Positions 1 through 8,304 of a stretch of DNA of 64,000 nt are shown here, piece by piece. Position 1 is the first letter of the stretch. Each line of letters begins with the position of its first letter. The DNA is from Pseudomonas sp. MYb60 (lineage in GTDB: Bacteria > Pseudomonadota > Gammaproteobacteria > Pseudomonadales > Pseudomonadaceae). A program made the translations under genes and the position numbers. The notes under the pieces are model-generated. The model did not search any database, was not told the DNA's origin, and worked only from the letters and a program-made list of their open reading frames with translations. The stretch covers positions 186,001 to 250,000 of the forward strand of contig NZ_PCOZ01000003.1 in assembly GCF_002979555.1 (NCBI RefSeq), in the 5' to 3' direction.

Positions 1-417
1 GGCATCGCCGCCCAAGCCCTTGGCATTGCCCGCGCAGCGTTCGAGGCGGCGCTGGTTTATGCCCGTGACCGTGTGCAGTTCGACAAGGCGATCATTGAGC
101 ACCAGAGCGTGGCCAACCTGTTGGCAGACATGCAAACCCGTCTGAATGCCGCTCGACTGCTGATCCTGCACGCCGCGCGCCTGCGCAGTGCCGGCAAACC
201 TTGCCTGTCGGAAGCCTCCCAGGCCAAGCTGTTCGCCTCGGAAATGGCCGAGAAGGTGTGCTCGTCAGCCATGCAGATACATGGCGGTTACGGTTACCTG
301 GAAGATTACCCGGTGGAGCGTTACTACCGGGATGCACGGATCACCCAGATCTACGAAGGGACCAGCGAGATTCAGCGGATGGTGATTGCGCGAGAGCTGA
401 AAAACTACCCACTCTAA
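1..417 (+). CDS. Acyl-CoA dehydrogenase, C-terminal part (gene starts before the window)
   Basis: The open frame runs from base 1 to a TAA at 415-417, giving the last 138 residues of an acyl-CoA dehydrogenase. The family C-terminal helical domain is clear: [11 protein letters not shown] near the start, [16 protein letters not shown], then QIHGGYGY, and the end motif [17 protein letters not shown]. These residues contact FAD and form the tetramer interface. The enzyme would oxidise an acyl-CoA to the trans-2-enoyl-CoA with FAD, passing electrons to ETF. It is convergent with a complete beta-oxidation operon that carries its own acyl-CoA dehydrogenase, so this is a second, separately transcribed copy. 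Substrate chain length cannot be told from the C-terminus. Confidence 0.93.
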   Translation, partial: GIAAQALGIARAAFEAALVYARDRVQFDKAIIEHQSVANLLADMQTRLNAARLLILHAARLRSAGKPCLSEASQAKLFASEMAEKVCSSAMQIHGGYGYLEDYPVERYYRDARITQIYEGTSEIQRMVIARELKNYPL

Positions 418-420
418 AAG

Positions 421-501
421 TGTGGGCGCTGGCGGGCCCGCGAAGGCGGTGGGTCAGCCAGCCGTTTCATCGACTGATACACCGCCTTCGCAGGCAAGCC
501 A
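421..501. repeat. REP-like inverted repeat between convergent genes
   Basis: The stretch between the two convergent genes contains GCGAAGGCGGTG (about 440-451) and its inverted partner CACCGCCTTCGC (about 480-491), separated by roughly 28 bases, with GGCGGGCC-type and GGCAAGCCAG flanks. This is the usual form of a Pseudomonas intergenic REP/BIME-type palindrome. It could act as a bidirectional transcript end. There is no T-run typical of an intrinsic terminator. Confidence 0.55.
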
Positions 502-535
502 GTACACAGGGTGTTCCACGGTGTCCTGAAGCGGG

Positions 536-1309
536 TTACTGGTCCTTGAAGGCCGGGGTGCGTTTGGCGACGAATGCCGCCATGCCTTCCTTCTGGTCCT
601 GGGTGGCGAACGCGGCATGGAACACCCGGCGTTCGAAGCGCACGCCTTCGGACAGGCTCACTTCAAACGCACGGTTGACGCTTTCCTTGACCATCATGCT
701 GATGGGCACCGACTTGCCGGCGATCAGGGCGGCAACTTTCAGTGCTTCTTCCAGCAGCTCATCGGCCGGCACGATCCGCGCAACGATGCCACAGCGCTCG
801 GCTTCCACGGCATCGATGAAACGCCCGGTCAGGCACATTTCCATGGCTTTTGCCTTGCCCACCGCACGGGTCAGGCGCTGAGTGCCGCCCATGCCCGGCA
901 ATACGCCCAGGTTGATTTCCGGCTGGCCAAACTTGGCGCCGTCACCGGCCAGGATAAAGTCGCACATCAGCGCCAGTTCGCAGCCGCCACCGAGGGCAAA
1001 GCCGTTGACGGCGGCGATGATCGGCTTGCGACGATTGGCGACACGGTCACTGTCGCTGAACAGGTCGTCCAGGTAGATCTGCGGGTAGGTCAGCTCGGCC
1101 ATTTCCTTGATGTCGGCGCCGGCGGCGAAGGCTTTCTTTGACCCGGTCAGCACCACACAGCCGATTTCCGGGTTGGCTTCCAGGCCGTCCAGCGCGTGGT
1201 TCAATTCGCTGACCAGTTGCGCGTTCAAGGCGTTCAGGGCCTGGGGACGGTTGAGGGTGATCAGCCCGACACGGCCCTGGACGTCGAGCAAAAGGGTTTC
1301 ATAACTCAT
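536..1309 (-). CDS. Enoyl-CoA hydratase (crotonase family)
   Basis: A 257-residue crotonase-fold protein, the normal length for a monofunctional short-chain enoyl-CoA hydratase. It shows the oxyanion-hole segment [11 protein letters not shown] (about residue 61), the second oxyanion glycine region [10 protein letters not shown] and the catalytic glutamates in [20 protein letters not shown]. It hydrates trans-2-enoyl-CoA to 3-hydroxyacyl-CoA. The start has a strong AAGGAG ribosome site. It is the last gene of a four-gene minus-strand operon, 11 bases after the acyl-CoA dehydrogenase, and corresponds in position to the hydratase of the P. putida short-chain/isoleucine operon (recalled as PP_2217). 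Confidence 0.95.
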   Translation of the reverse strand: MSYETLLLDVQGRVGLITLNRPQALNALNAQLVSELNHALDGLEANPEIGCVVLTGSKKAFAAGADIKEMAELTYPQIYLDDLFSDSDRVANRRKPIIAAVNGFALGGGCELALMCDFILAGDGAKFGQPEINLGVLPGMGGTQRLTRAVGKAKAMEMCLTGRFIDAVEAERCGIVARIVPADELLEEALKVAALIAGKSVPISMMVKESVNRAFEVSLSEGVRFERRVFHAAFATQDQKEGMAAFVAKRTPAFKDQ

Positions 1310-1320
1310 GTATCGGCTCC

Positions 1321-2448
1321 TTAGAGATTGCGTGAGATGACCATGCGCTGGATATCGCTGGTACCTTCATAAATCTGGCAGACCCGCACATCGCGGTAGA
1401 TCCGCTCCAGCGGGAAGTCGCTCAGGTAACCGTAACCGCCGAGGGTTTGCAAGGCGGCCGAGCAGACTTTTTCGGCCATTTCCGAGGCGAACAGCTTGGC
1501 CATGGAGGCCTCTACCAGCGCCGGCTTGCCGCTGTCGCGCAGCGCGGCGGCGTAATGCACCATCTGCCGCGCCACGGCGATCTGCGTGGCCATGTCCGCG
1601 AGGCGAAAGGCCACGGCCTGGTGCTCGATCAAGGGTTTGCCGAAGCTTTCCCGTTCGCGCGCATAGTCACGGGCAGCTTCGAAGGCCGCGCGGGCCATGC
1701 CCACCGATTGGGAGGCAATGCCAACGCGGCCGCCTTCGAGATTGGCCAGGGCAATTTTGTAGCCTTCACCCTCCTCGCCCAGGCGATTGACCGCTGGCAC
1801 CTTCAAGTCCTCAAACAGAATCTGGCAGGTGTCGGAGGCATGCTGGCCGAGCTTGTCCTCGACCCGCGCCACGCTGTAGCCCGGCGAGTCGGTGGGGACG
1901 ATGAATGCACTGATGCCGCGCTTGCCGGCGGCCGGGTCGGTCACGGCAAACACAATCACAATGCCCGCGTTTTGCCCGGAAGTGATGAACTGTTTGCAGC
2001 CGTTCAGTACGTAATGGTCGCCCTCACGCCGCGCACGGGTCTTGAGGCTGCTGGCGTCAGAGCCGGCCTGGGGCTCGGTCAAGGCAAAGGCGCCGAGCAT
2101 CGCGCCGCTGGCCAGGGGTTTGAGGAACTGCTCTTTCTGCAAGTCATTGCCGAACGTGAGGATCGGCACGCAACCCACCGAGTTGTGCACGCTCATGATG
2201 GTGGAGCAGGCACCGTCGCCGGCGGCGATTTCTTCAAGGGCCATGGCGTAGGCGAGGTAGCCCGTATCGCAACCGCCCCACTGCTCCGGCACCAGCATGC
2301 CGAAAAAGCCCAGCTCGGCCATTTCACCGATGGCCTCTTTGGGAAACCGGTGTTCGCGGTCCCACTCGGCCGCGAAGGGTTTGAGGCGCTCCTGGGCAAA
2401 TTGCCGGGCCGCGTCGCTGATCTGCAGGTGTTCGTCATTGGGCAACAT
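1321..2448 (-). CDS. Acyl-CoA dehydrogenase (short/branched-chain type)
   Basis: A full-length acyl-CoA dehydrogenase of 375 residues. The N-terminal alpha domain is followed by the FAD-binding segments [14 protein letters not shown] and [12 protein letters not shown], and the C-terminal domain contains [20 protein letters not shown] and [13 protein letters not shown]. The catalytic base glutamate is in the IYEGT motif, the position used by short- and medium-chain enzymes. It would oxidise a short or 2-methyl-branched acyl-CoA, passing electrons to ETF. It is third in the operon, with 12-base spacing to the thiolase and an AAGGA ribosome site. Substrate assignment (for example 2-methylbutanoyl-CoA) is inferred from the operon composition only. 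Confidence 0.95.
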   Translation of the reverse strand: MLPNDEHLQISDAARQFAQERLKPFAAEWDREHRFPKEAIGEMAELGFFGMLVPEQWGGCDTGYLAYAMALEEIAAGDGACSTIMSVHNSVGCVPILTFGNDLQKEQFLKPLASGAMLGAFALTEPQAGSDASSLKTRARREGDHYVLNGCKQFITSGQNAGIVIVFAVTDPAAGKRGISAFIVPTDSPGYSVARVEDKLGQHASDTCQILFEDLKVPAVNRLGEEGEGYKIALANLEGGRVGIASQSVGMARAAFEAARDYARERESFGKPLIEHQAVAFRLADMATQIAVARQMVHYAAALRDSGKPALVEASMAKLFASEMAEKVCSAALQTLGGYGYLSDFPLERIYRDVRVCQIYEGTSDIQRMVISRNL

Positions 2449-2460
2449 GGTCAGGTGTCC

Positions 2461-3645
2461 TTAATACAGGCATTCGACAGCCATGGCCGTGGCTTCACCA
2501 CCGCCGATGCAAATGGCGGCAACGCCGCGCTTCAGACCTTTCTGGCGCAGGGCCGAGAGCAGGGTCACCAGGATCCGTGCGCCGGAGGCACCAATGGGAT
2601 GCCCCAAAGCACAGGCGCCACCGTGGATGTTGACCTTGGCGTGGGGGATTTCCAGCGTGCTCATCGTCACCAGGCTGACCACCGCAAAGGCCTCGTTGAT
2701 CTCGAACAGGTCGACGTCACCGAGGCGCCAGCCAGTCTTGCTCATCAACTTGCGGATCGCACCCACCGGCGCCACCGGAAACAACCCGGGCTCATCGGCG
2801 AAGGCAGCATGCCCGTGGATCACTGCCAGGGGCGTCAGGCCGCGCGTCTGCGCCTCGGACTGGCGCATCAGCAGCAACGCCGCTGCACCGTCGGAAATCG
2901 AGCTGGAATTGGCGGCGGTGACGGTCCCGCCTTCGCGAAAGGCCGGCTTGAGGCTGGCGATCTTGTCCAGCTTGGCCTTGGGCGGCTGTTCGTCATGCAG
3001 GATGGTTTTCTGTTCTTTACCGACAGTGACCTGCACCGGGACGATCTCGGCGGCAAAGCTGCCGTGGGCTATCGCTTCCTGGGCACGGGTGAGCGAGGCA
3101 ATCGCGAAGGCGTCCTGGGCTTCACGACTGAAACCGTTCAAACCGGCGCAATCTTCAGCAAAGGTGCCCATCAGGCGGCCCTTGTCGTAGGCATCTTCGA
3201 GGCCGTCGAGGAACATGTGGTCGAGCACCCGGCCATGCCCCATGCGGTAACCGCTGCGGGCGCGGTCCAGCAAGTACGGCGCGTTGGACATGCTTTCCAT
3301 GCCGCCGGCGATCACCACGTCGACGCTGCCAGCCAGCAGTGAGTCATGGGCCAGGATCGCCGCCTGCATACCTGAGCCGCACATCTTGTTGAGGGTGGTG
3401 CAGCGTGTGGATTTGTCCAGGCCGGCGCCGAGGGCAGCCTGACGCGCCGGCGCCTGGCCGATGCCGGCGGGCAGGACGCAGCCAAACAGCACTTCGTCCA
3501 CGGCATCCGCAGCGATACCGGCGCGCTCAACCGCCGCACGAATGGCCGCAGCGCCGAGTTGTGGCGCGGTCAGGCTCTGGAGCTCGCCCTGGAAGCCGCC
3601 CATGGGCGTGCGTACAGCGCTGACAATCACGATGGGATCGGTCAT
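2461..3645 (-). CDS. Acetyl-CoA C-acyltransferase (thiolase)
   Basis: A 394-residue thiolase, the usual length for the biosynthetic/degradative II type. The nucleophilic cysteine is in LNKMCGSGMQA (about residue 90). The second active-site region is NEAFAVV, followed by HGGACALGHPIGASGAR with the catalytic histidine, and the last cysteine is in AAICIGGGEATAM. It cleaves 3-oxoacyl-CoA (or 2-methylacetoacetyl-CoA) with CoA. The start is preceded by a near-perfect TAAGGAGG ribosome site. It is second in the operon, 12 bases after the SDR gene. By position it matches the gene called fadAx in P. putida (from memory), so a specialised rather than general fatty-acid role is likely. Confidence 0.95.
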   Translation of the reverse strand: MTDPIVIVSAVRTPMGGFQGELQSLTAPQLGAAAIRAAVERAGIAADAVDEVLFGCVLPAGIGQAPARQAALGAGLDKSTRCTTLNKMCGSGMQAAILAHDSLLAGSVDVVIAGGMESMSNAPYLLDRARSGYRMGHGRVLDHMFLDGLEDAYDKGRLMGTFAEDCAGLNGFSREAQDAFAIASLTRAQEAIAHGSFAAEIVPVQVTVGKEQKTILHDEQPPKAKLDKIASLKPAFREGGTVTAANSSSISDGAAALLLMRQSEAQTRGLTPLAVIHGHAAFADEPGLFPVAPVGAIRKLMSKTGWRLGDVDLFEINEAFAVVSLVTMSTLEIPHAKVNIHGGACALGHPIGASGARILVTLLSALRQKGLKRGVAAICIGGGEATAMAVECLY

Positions 3646-3657
3646 GGAAAATCCTCC

Positions 3658-4425
3658 TTACCTGGCGGCCATGCGCAAGGCGCCGTCAAGACGGATCACC
3701 TCGCCATTGAGCATGCTGTTTTCAATGATGTGGCGCACCAGCGCGGCGTATTCGGCGGGCTTGCCCAGGCGTGGCGGGAACGGCACGCCAGCTGCCAGGG
3801 AGTCGCGCACTTCGGGGGTCATGCCGGCCATCATCGGGGTTTCGAAAATGCCTGGGGCGATGGTCATGACGCGGATGCCGAAGCGCGCCAGCTCACGGGC
3901 TGCGGGCAACGTCAGGCTGGCAATCGCGCCCTTTGAAGCCGCATACGCGGCCTGGCCGATCTGTCCGTCGAATGCCGCCACTGAGGCGGTGTTGATGATC
4001 ACGCCGCGCTCGCCGTCGGCATTCGCTGCGGTCTCGGCAATGGCCGCCGCTGCCAGGCGCAGCAGGTTGAAGCTGCCGATCAGGTTGACGTTGATCACCT
4101 GGGCAAAGCTGGCCAGCGCATGGGGGCCGTTCTTGCCGAGTATTTTTTCGCCGCGCACCACGCCTGCGCAGTTCACCAGCCCGTGCAGGCCGCCGAACGC
4201 TGCGACGGTGGCCTGCACGGCCGCTTCGGCCGCGGCTTCCTGACTGATATCAGCGACGGTGCTGCGGGCGCTGTCGCCGAGCTGCATGGCCTTGGCCGCA
4301 ACCGCGTCGGCGTTCAAGTCCACCAGCATCACCTTGGCGCCTGCGGCCACCAGCATTTCAGCCGTCGCCGCACCGAGGCCCGAGGCGCCGCCGCTGACCA
4401 GAAAAACCTTGTGCTCGATCTGCAT
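3658..4425 (-). CDS. SDR-family 3-hydroxyacyl-CoA dehydrogenase (HSD10-like)
   Basis: A 255-residue short-chain dehydrogenase. The start chosen ([13 protein letters not shown]) has an AGGAAAC ribosome site just upstream; the frame stays open further 5' but without homology-like sequence. The NAD-binding TGxxxGxG motif appears as [11 protein letters not shown], with NCAGVV and the catalytic Ser and YAASK (Tyr/Lys) further on. The C-terminus [14 protein letters not shown] is typical of type 2 3-hydroxyacyl-CoA dehydrogenases that act on 2-methyl-3-hydroxybutanoyl-CoA and short straight chains. It is the first gene of the operon, so its promoter lies in 4426-4629. Closely spaced beta-oxidation partners support the role. 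Confidence 0.92.
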   Translation of the reverse strand: MQIEHKVFLVSGGASGLGAATAEMLVAAGAKVMLVDLNADAVAAKAMQLGDSARSTVADISQEAAAEAAVQATVAAFGGLHGLVNCAGVVRGEKILGKNGPHALASFAQVINVNLIGSFNLLRLAAAAIAETAANADGERGVIINTASVAAFDGQIGQAAYAASKGAIASLTLPAARELARFGIRVMTIAPGIFETPMMAGMTPEVRDSLAAGVPFPPRLGKPAEYAALVRHIIENSMLNGEVIRLDGALRMAAR

Positions 4426-4629
4426 TGTTATTGTTTCCTTTTTTCGATGCGATTCAGGCAAATAGTCGCGCCAGAGCGGTGCAGCAGCAATGGTCAAAGC
4501 CGCCAACATGGCTGACTGGTTTGGCCAGTCATCGATCCCACTGATCAACCAGTCAGCTCAAGCAATTGGACGCTGACGAGCCGAGCTTCTAACCTGAAGG
4601 ACTGCGCCACCCTGGAAGTACTCTGCTCA

Positions 4630-5523
4630 ATGATAGTCCGCCCCAAACCCAACCTCCTTGGCATCCTGTTTTCCCTCAAGGGCTCGATTGCCAAGCGCAT
4701 TGCCCTGCGCAGCCTGCTGGTGACCTTGCTCGCCTCGGTGATCGTGCTGGTGGAGACGCTGCACCCGGCGTACTTCTCCAAGGTCAACGCCACGCCTTTC
4801 ACGCTGTTGGGACTGTCGCTGTCGATTTTCATGAGTTTTCGCAACAACGCCTGCTATGACCGCTGGTGGGAGGGCCGCAAGCAGTTGGGGCAAATGATTA
4901 TTGAGGTGCGCTCACTGATACGCGAAACCCAAGTGTTGAATGACCCGTTGGAGCGCGCTGGCCTGCTGCGGGGCGCGTGCGGTTTTGCCCATGGCCTGAT
5001 CGCCCGTCTACGCCATGAGGATGAGGCCCGGGCGATCCAGCCCTGGGCGCCAGTGACGGGCGGCCACCCCAACCTGCCCGATCGCATACTGCAGGACCTT
5101 GGTGCGCGTTTTTCCCGATATGCCGAGCAGGGCCTGATCAGTGAATGGCGCTACACCCAATGGGAAGTCCGATTGGTGGGCTTGAGCCAGGTGCAGGCTG
5201 CCTGTGAGCGCATCAAAAGCACACCGCTGCCCTTCCCCTACACCCTGCTGTTGCACCGCACCATTTACCTGTTCTGTATCCTGCTGCCGTTTGCCATGGC
5301 TGAGCCCCTGGGCTGGCTCACACCCGTGTTCACTGCCATCGTCAGCTACACCTTCTTCGGTCTGGATGAAATCGGCGATGATTTGGAGGACCCGTTCGGC
5401 TTCGACGAAAACGACCTGCCCTGCAATGCCATCCTGCGCACGCTGGAGCGTGAGGTTCTCGCCGCCCTCGGCGAAACGGAGCTGCCGCCGGCCCTGGAAC
5501 CGGTGGACTACGTACTCACTTGA
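4630..5523 (+). CDS. Bestrophin-family (RFP-TM/YneE-like) membrane protein
   Basis: A 297-residue protein of the bestrophin family, which form pentameric anion or cation channels in the inner membrane. It begins MIVRPKPNLLGILFSLKGS and has hydrophobic helices at about 20-45, 55-70, and 205-245. The conserved family features are FRNNACYDRWWEGRK (about residue 71), LGLSLSIFMSF before it, and the acidic tail GLDEIGDDLEDPFGFDENDLP near residue 250, which in bestrophins forms the cytosolic ion-binding belt. It is divergent from the beta-oxidation operon and upstream of a TPR gene. The ribosome site is weak. Ion selectivity and physiological role are unknown. Confidence 0.9.
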   Translation: MIVRPKPNLLGILFSLKGSIAKRIALRSLLVTLLASVIVLVETLHPAYFSKVNATPFTLLGLSLSIFMSFRNNACYDRWWEGRKQLGQMIIEVRSLIRETQVLNDPLERAGLLRGACGFAHGLIARLRHEDEARAIQPWAPVTGGHPNLPDRILQDLGARFSRYAEQGLISEWRYTQWEVRLVGLSQVQAACERIKSTPLPFPYTLLLHRTIYLFCILLPFAMAEPLGWLTPVFTAIVSYTFFGLDEIGDDLEDPFGFDENDLPCNAILRTLEREVLAALGETELPPALEPVDYVLT

Positions 5524-5598
5524 TACAGGTTTGACACTCGCCGTGGTCTGACCGAAGCTGATGGCTTTGCACTAGCTGCCCAGCTTTCGGACGCCTGC

Positions 5599-6657
5599 AT
5601 GTCAAAGTCACGCCGTTACTCCATCATCGGCCTGTGCGCCCTGTTGTTTGTTGCATTGATCACCTGGTATTTCTACCGCGCCACCCCAGTGGTCGTGCCC
5701 GCCACCGTTGCCCATGGTTATTCCAAAGCGTTAAAACAGGCGCGCAACGGCGAACCGGGTGCAGCGCGGGTGCTGTACCAGCAATTGGGCCGGCCAGACC
5801 TGTCACCGGAGCGCCGCGCCGCCTTGCACGCTGAATTACCCCATTATCCGAGCCCCCAGGCGTTGAAGTTGGCCGACAAGGACCTCGCCAGCGACTCGCC
5901 GCTGGTTCGCGAGGCGGCGATTCACAGCATTGTCGGCCTGGTGCCCACCGGCCAGCGCACCCTCTTGCTCGGCCCGGTGCTGGATGATCCGGAGCAGAGC
6001 GTGCGCTTCGCCGCCGCCAATGCTTTGCTCGGCTTGTCGCCGGACATCCTGGGCCTGTACTTCGGGCCCTTGCAGCAGGTGCTGGACGAATACGTCAAAA
6101 CCCTCAAGGCTCAGCCCGAAACCGCCGAGGGCTGGATTCAACTGGCGCGCCTGTACATTCACAGTGCGCTGTTGCCCGATGCACAGCATGCCCTTGCACA
6201 GGCCATGCGCCTGGAACCGGACAACCTGCAAGCCGGCGTGGCGCAGATCGAACTGCTGGACAAACAAGGCAAGAGTGAAGAGTCCCGCCAACTGCTGGCG
6301 CGTCAACTGGCGGCGCATCCGGAATCGGCCTACCTGCAACATGCCCTTGGCCTGTGGCTGCTCCATCATGGCGAGCGGCCTTATGCCCTGCTCGGGCTGT
6401 CCAAGGCCGTGGAACTGGAACCGGACAATCAGGATTACCGCTACGACCTGGCCACCACCCTGCACGCCCAGCAGGAACTGGAAGCAGCCCAGCGCCAGTT
6501 GGAAGAAATCATCCAGCGCCACCCGGCCAATCGCAAGGCACGTGTGCTGTTGATCAACTACTGGAAGGAAAGCGGCCAACTGCAGAATGTGCAGGTCCTG
6601 CTGGCACAGCTGGAACAACAGAATCCGGACGATCCGGCCCTGCAACAGGGTTTGTAA
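5599..6657 (+). CDS. TPR-repeat protein with an N-terminal membrane anchor
   Basis: A 352-residue protein with one N-terminal hydrophobic helix (about residues 8-24, IIGLCALLFVALITWYF), so it is probably anchored in the inner membrane facing the periplasm. Residues about 85-150 look like HEAT-type helical repeats (SPLVREAAIHSIVGL, QSVRFAAANALLGL). From about 165 to the end are TPR motifs with the alternating small and large residue pattern (AEGWIQLARLYIHSALLPDAQ, SAYLQHALGLWLLHHGERPYA in pieces). TPRs usually serve as protein-protein scaffolds. The gene lies 75 bases after the bestrophin gene and could be cotranscribed. No enzymatic motif is seen, so its partner is unknown. Confidence 0.82.
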   Translation: MSKSRRYSIIGLCALLFVALITWYFYRATPVVVPATVAHGYSKALKQARNGEPGAARVLYQQLGRPDLSPERRAALHAELPHYPSPQALKLADKDLASDSPLVREAAIHSIVGLVPTGQRTLLLGPVLDDPEQSVRFAAANALLGLSPDILGLYFGPLQQVLDEYVKTLKAQPETAEGWIQLARLYIHSALLPDAQHALAQAMRLEPDNLQAGVAQIELLDKQGKSEESRQLLARQLAAHPESAYLQHALGLWLLHHGERPYALLGLSKAVELEPDNQDYRYDLATTLHAQQELEAAQRQLEEIIQRHPANRKARVLLINYWKESGQLQNVQVLLAQLEQQNPDDPALQQGL

Positions 6658-6804
6658 TTAATTTGCCACTATCCATCTTGTAAATCGCCTCTGGAAATGT
6701 ACAAATTTAACAAAGCGTTGAACGGCTGCAGGGCGCCACGGTCAAGAGAATATGACGTGCCCGCAGCGGTGCGCCCCCCTTTATTCGTGACCTGAGGGCA
6801 CTCC

Positions 6805-8304
6805 TTGTCTACATCCAACGAGCTGATCAGTGAAAAGGCAGCTACCGGTATCGAAGGTCTTGATGACATCCTTGCCGGCGGTTTATCACGCAGCCACCTG
6901 TTTCTGCTGGAGGGTGAACCGGGCACCGGCAAAACCACCGTCGCCCTGCACTTCTTGCAGGCCGGTGCGAAGAACGGCGAACGTTCGCTCTATATCACGT
7001 TGTCGGAAACCGAGCGTGAATTGCGCCAGGGCGCCAAATCCCACGGTTGGGACCTGGATGAAAACATCCATATCTTCGAGCTGACCCCACCTGAAAGCCT
7101 GCTCAACGCCGAGCATCAGCAAAGCCTGCTGTACTCGTCCGACCTGGAGCTGGGTGAAGCCACACGGCAGATTTTCGAAGTGGTCGAGCGCATCAAACCC
7201 ACGCGAGTCGTCATCGACAGCCTGTCCGAAATCCGCCTGCTGGCCCAGAGTTCCCTGCGCTACCGTCGTCAGATCCTGGCAATCAAGCATTATTTTGTGC
7301 GCTACGACGCCACCGTGCTGCTGCTGGACGACCTGACGACCGAGTCTCTGGACAAAACCGTACACAGCGTCGCCCACGGCGTCATCCGCCTGGAAGAACT
7401 CACGCCCAACTACGGCGCCGAACGTCGCCGGGTGCGGGTGGTGAAGTACCGTGGTCAGAAATACCGCGGCGGCTTCCACGACTTCACCATCATGCAAGGT
7501 GGCATCCACGTGTTCCCCCGTCTGGTCGCTGCCGAGCATCGGGGCGGCTATAACCGCGAAACCCTGACCAGCGGCATCCGCGAGTTGGACTTGCTGCTGG
7601 GTGGCGGTATCGAGACCGGTTCGAGCAGCCTGATCCTGGGCCCTGCCGGCACGGGTAAATCGCTGATCTCCATGGTCTTCGCCGCTGCGGCCGTGGCGCG
7701 AGGGGAGAAAGCTGCACTGTTCATTTTTGATGAAGAGTTGGGCCTGCTGTTCGAACGCATGAAGAACATGGGTATTGACCTGGAAGCCCTGCAGGCGACG
7801 GGCAACTTGCTGATCGAACAGGTGGATGCCGCCGAATTGACCCCGGGTGAGTTTTCCCATCGCGTACGCCGCGCCGTGGATGAGACAGGCACGAAGACCG
7901 TGGTGATCGACAGCATCAACGGCTACCAGGCGGCGATGCCGGAAGAGAACGCACTGATCCTGCACATGCACGAGCTGCTGCTGTACCTCAACCGTCGCGG
8001 TGCCGCCACCTTCATGACCGTCGCCCAACACGGGCTGGTGGGTGACATGCAGGCGCCGGTAGACATTACCTACCTGGCCGACACAGTCATTCTGCTGCGT
8101 TACTTCGAAGCGCTCGGCGAAGTGCGCCGCGCGATATCGATTATCAAGAAACGTACCGGCACTCACGAGTCGACCATTCGTGAATACCGCATCGGCAGTC
8201 GCGGCATGACCGTCGGTGAGCCGCTGAGCAACTTCCAGGGGGTGCTGCGCGGGATCCCGACGTACATGGGTGCCGGCTCTCCCCTGCTCAAGGATGAGGG
8301 CTAG
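6805..8304 (+). CDS. KaiC-like double RecA-fold ATPase
   Basis: A 499-residue protein with two tandem KaiC/RecA-type ATPase domains. The first Walker A is GEPGTGKT at residues 37-44 with Walker B RVVIDSLSE near 135. The second Walker A is GPAGTGKS at 279-286 with Walker B KTVVIDSIN near 370. Both domains end in the loop region ILLRYFE / HGVIRLEEL typical of the family. The start is TTG at 6805, preceded by GAGGG. The stop TAG overlaps the GTG start of the histidine kinase gene by one base, so the two proteins are translationally coupled and probably work together. No kaiA or kaiB is present in the window, so a circadian function should not be assumed; phosphorylation sites of true KaiC were not identified. 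Confidence 0.93.
   Translation: MSTSNELISEKAATGIEGLDDILAGGLSRSHLFLLEGEPGTGKTTVALHFLQAGAKNGERSLYITLSETERELRQGAKSHGWDLDENIHIFELTPPESLLNAEHQQSLLYSSDLELGEATRQIFEVVERIKPTRVVIDSLSEIRLLAQSSLRYRRQILAIKHYFVRYDATVLLLDDLTTESLDKTVHSVAHGVIRLEELTPNYGAERRRVRVVKYRGQKYRGGFHDFTIMQGGIHVFPRLVAAEHRGGYNRETLTSGIRELDLLLGGGIETGSSSLILGPAGTGKSLISMVFAAAAVARGEKAALFIFDEELGLLFERMKNMGIDLEALQATGNLLIEQVDAAELTPGEFSHRVRRAVDETGTKTVVIDSINGYQAAMPEENALILHMHELLLYLNRRGAATFMTVAQHGLVGDMQAPVDITYLADTVILLRYFEALGEVRRAISIIKKRTGTHESTIREYRIGSRGMTVGEPLSNFQGVLRGIPTYMGAGSPLLKDEG

Noticed and set aside
201..881. 226-residue plus-strand frame across the end of the acyl-CoA dehydrogenase and into the hydratase gene
   Set aside because: It runs antisense to the well-supported enoyl-CoA hydratase, has no family signature and arises from GC-rich codon-position bias.
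1447..3342. 631-residue plus-strand frame antisense to the acyl-CoA dehydrogenase and thiolase
   Set aside because: Composition is a mirror of the real genes (rich in His, Gly, Gln); both minus-strand genes have full catalytic motifs.
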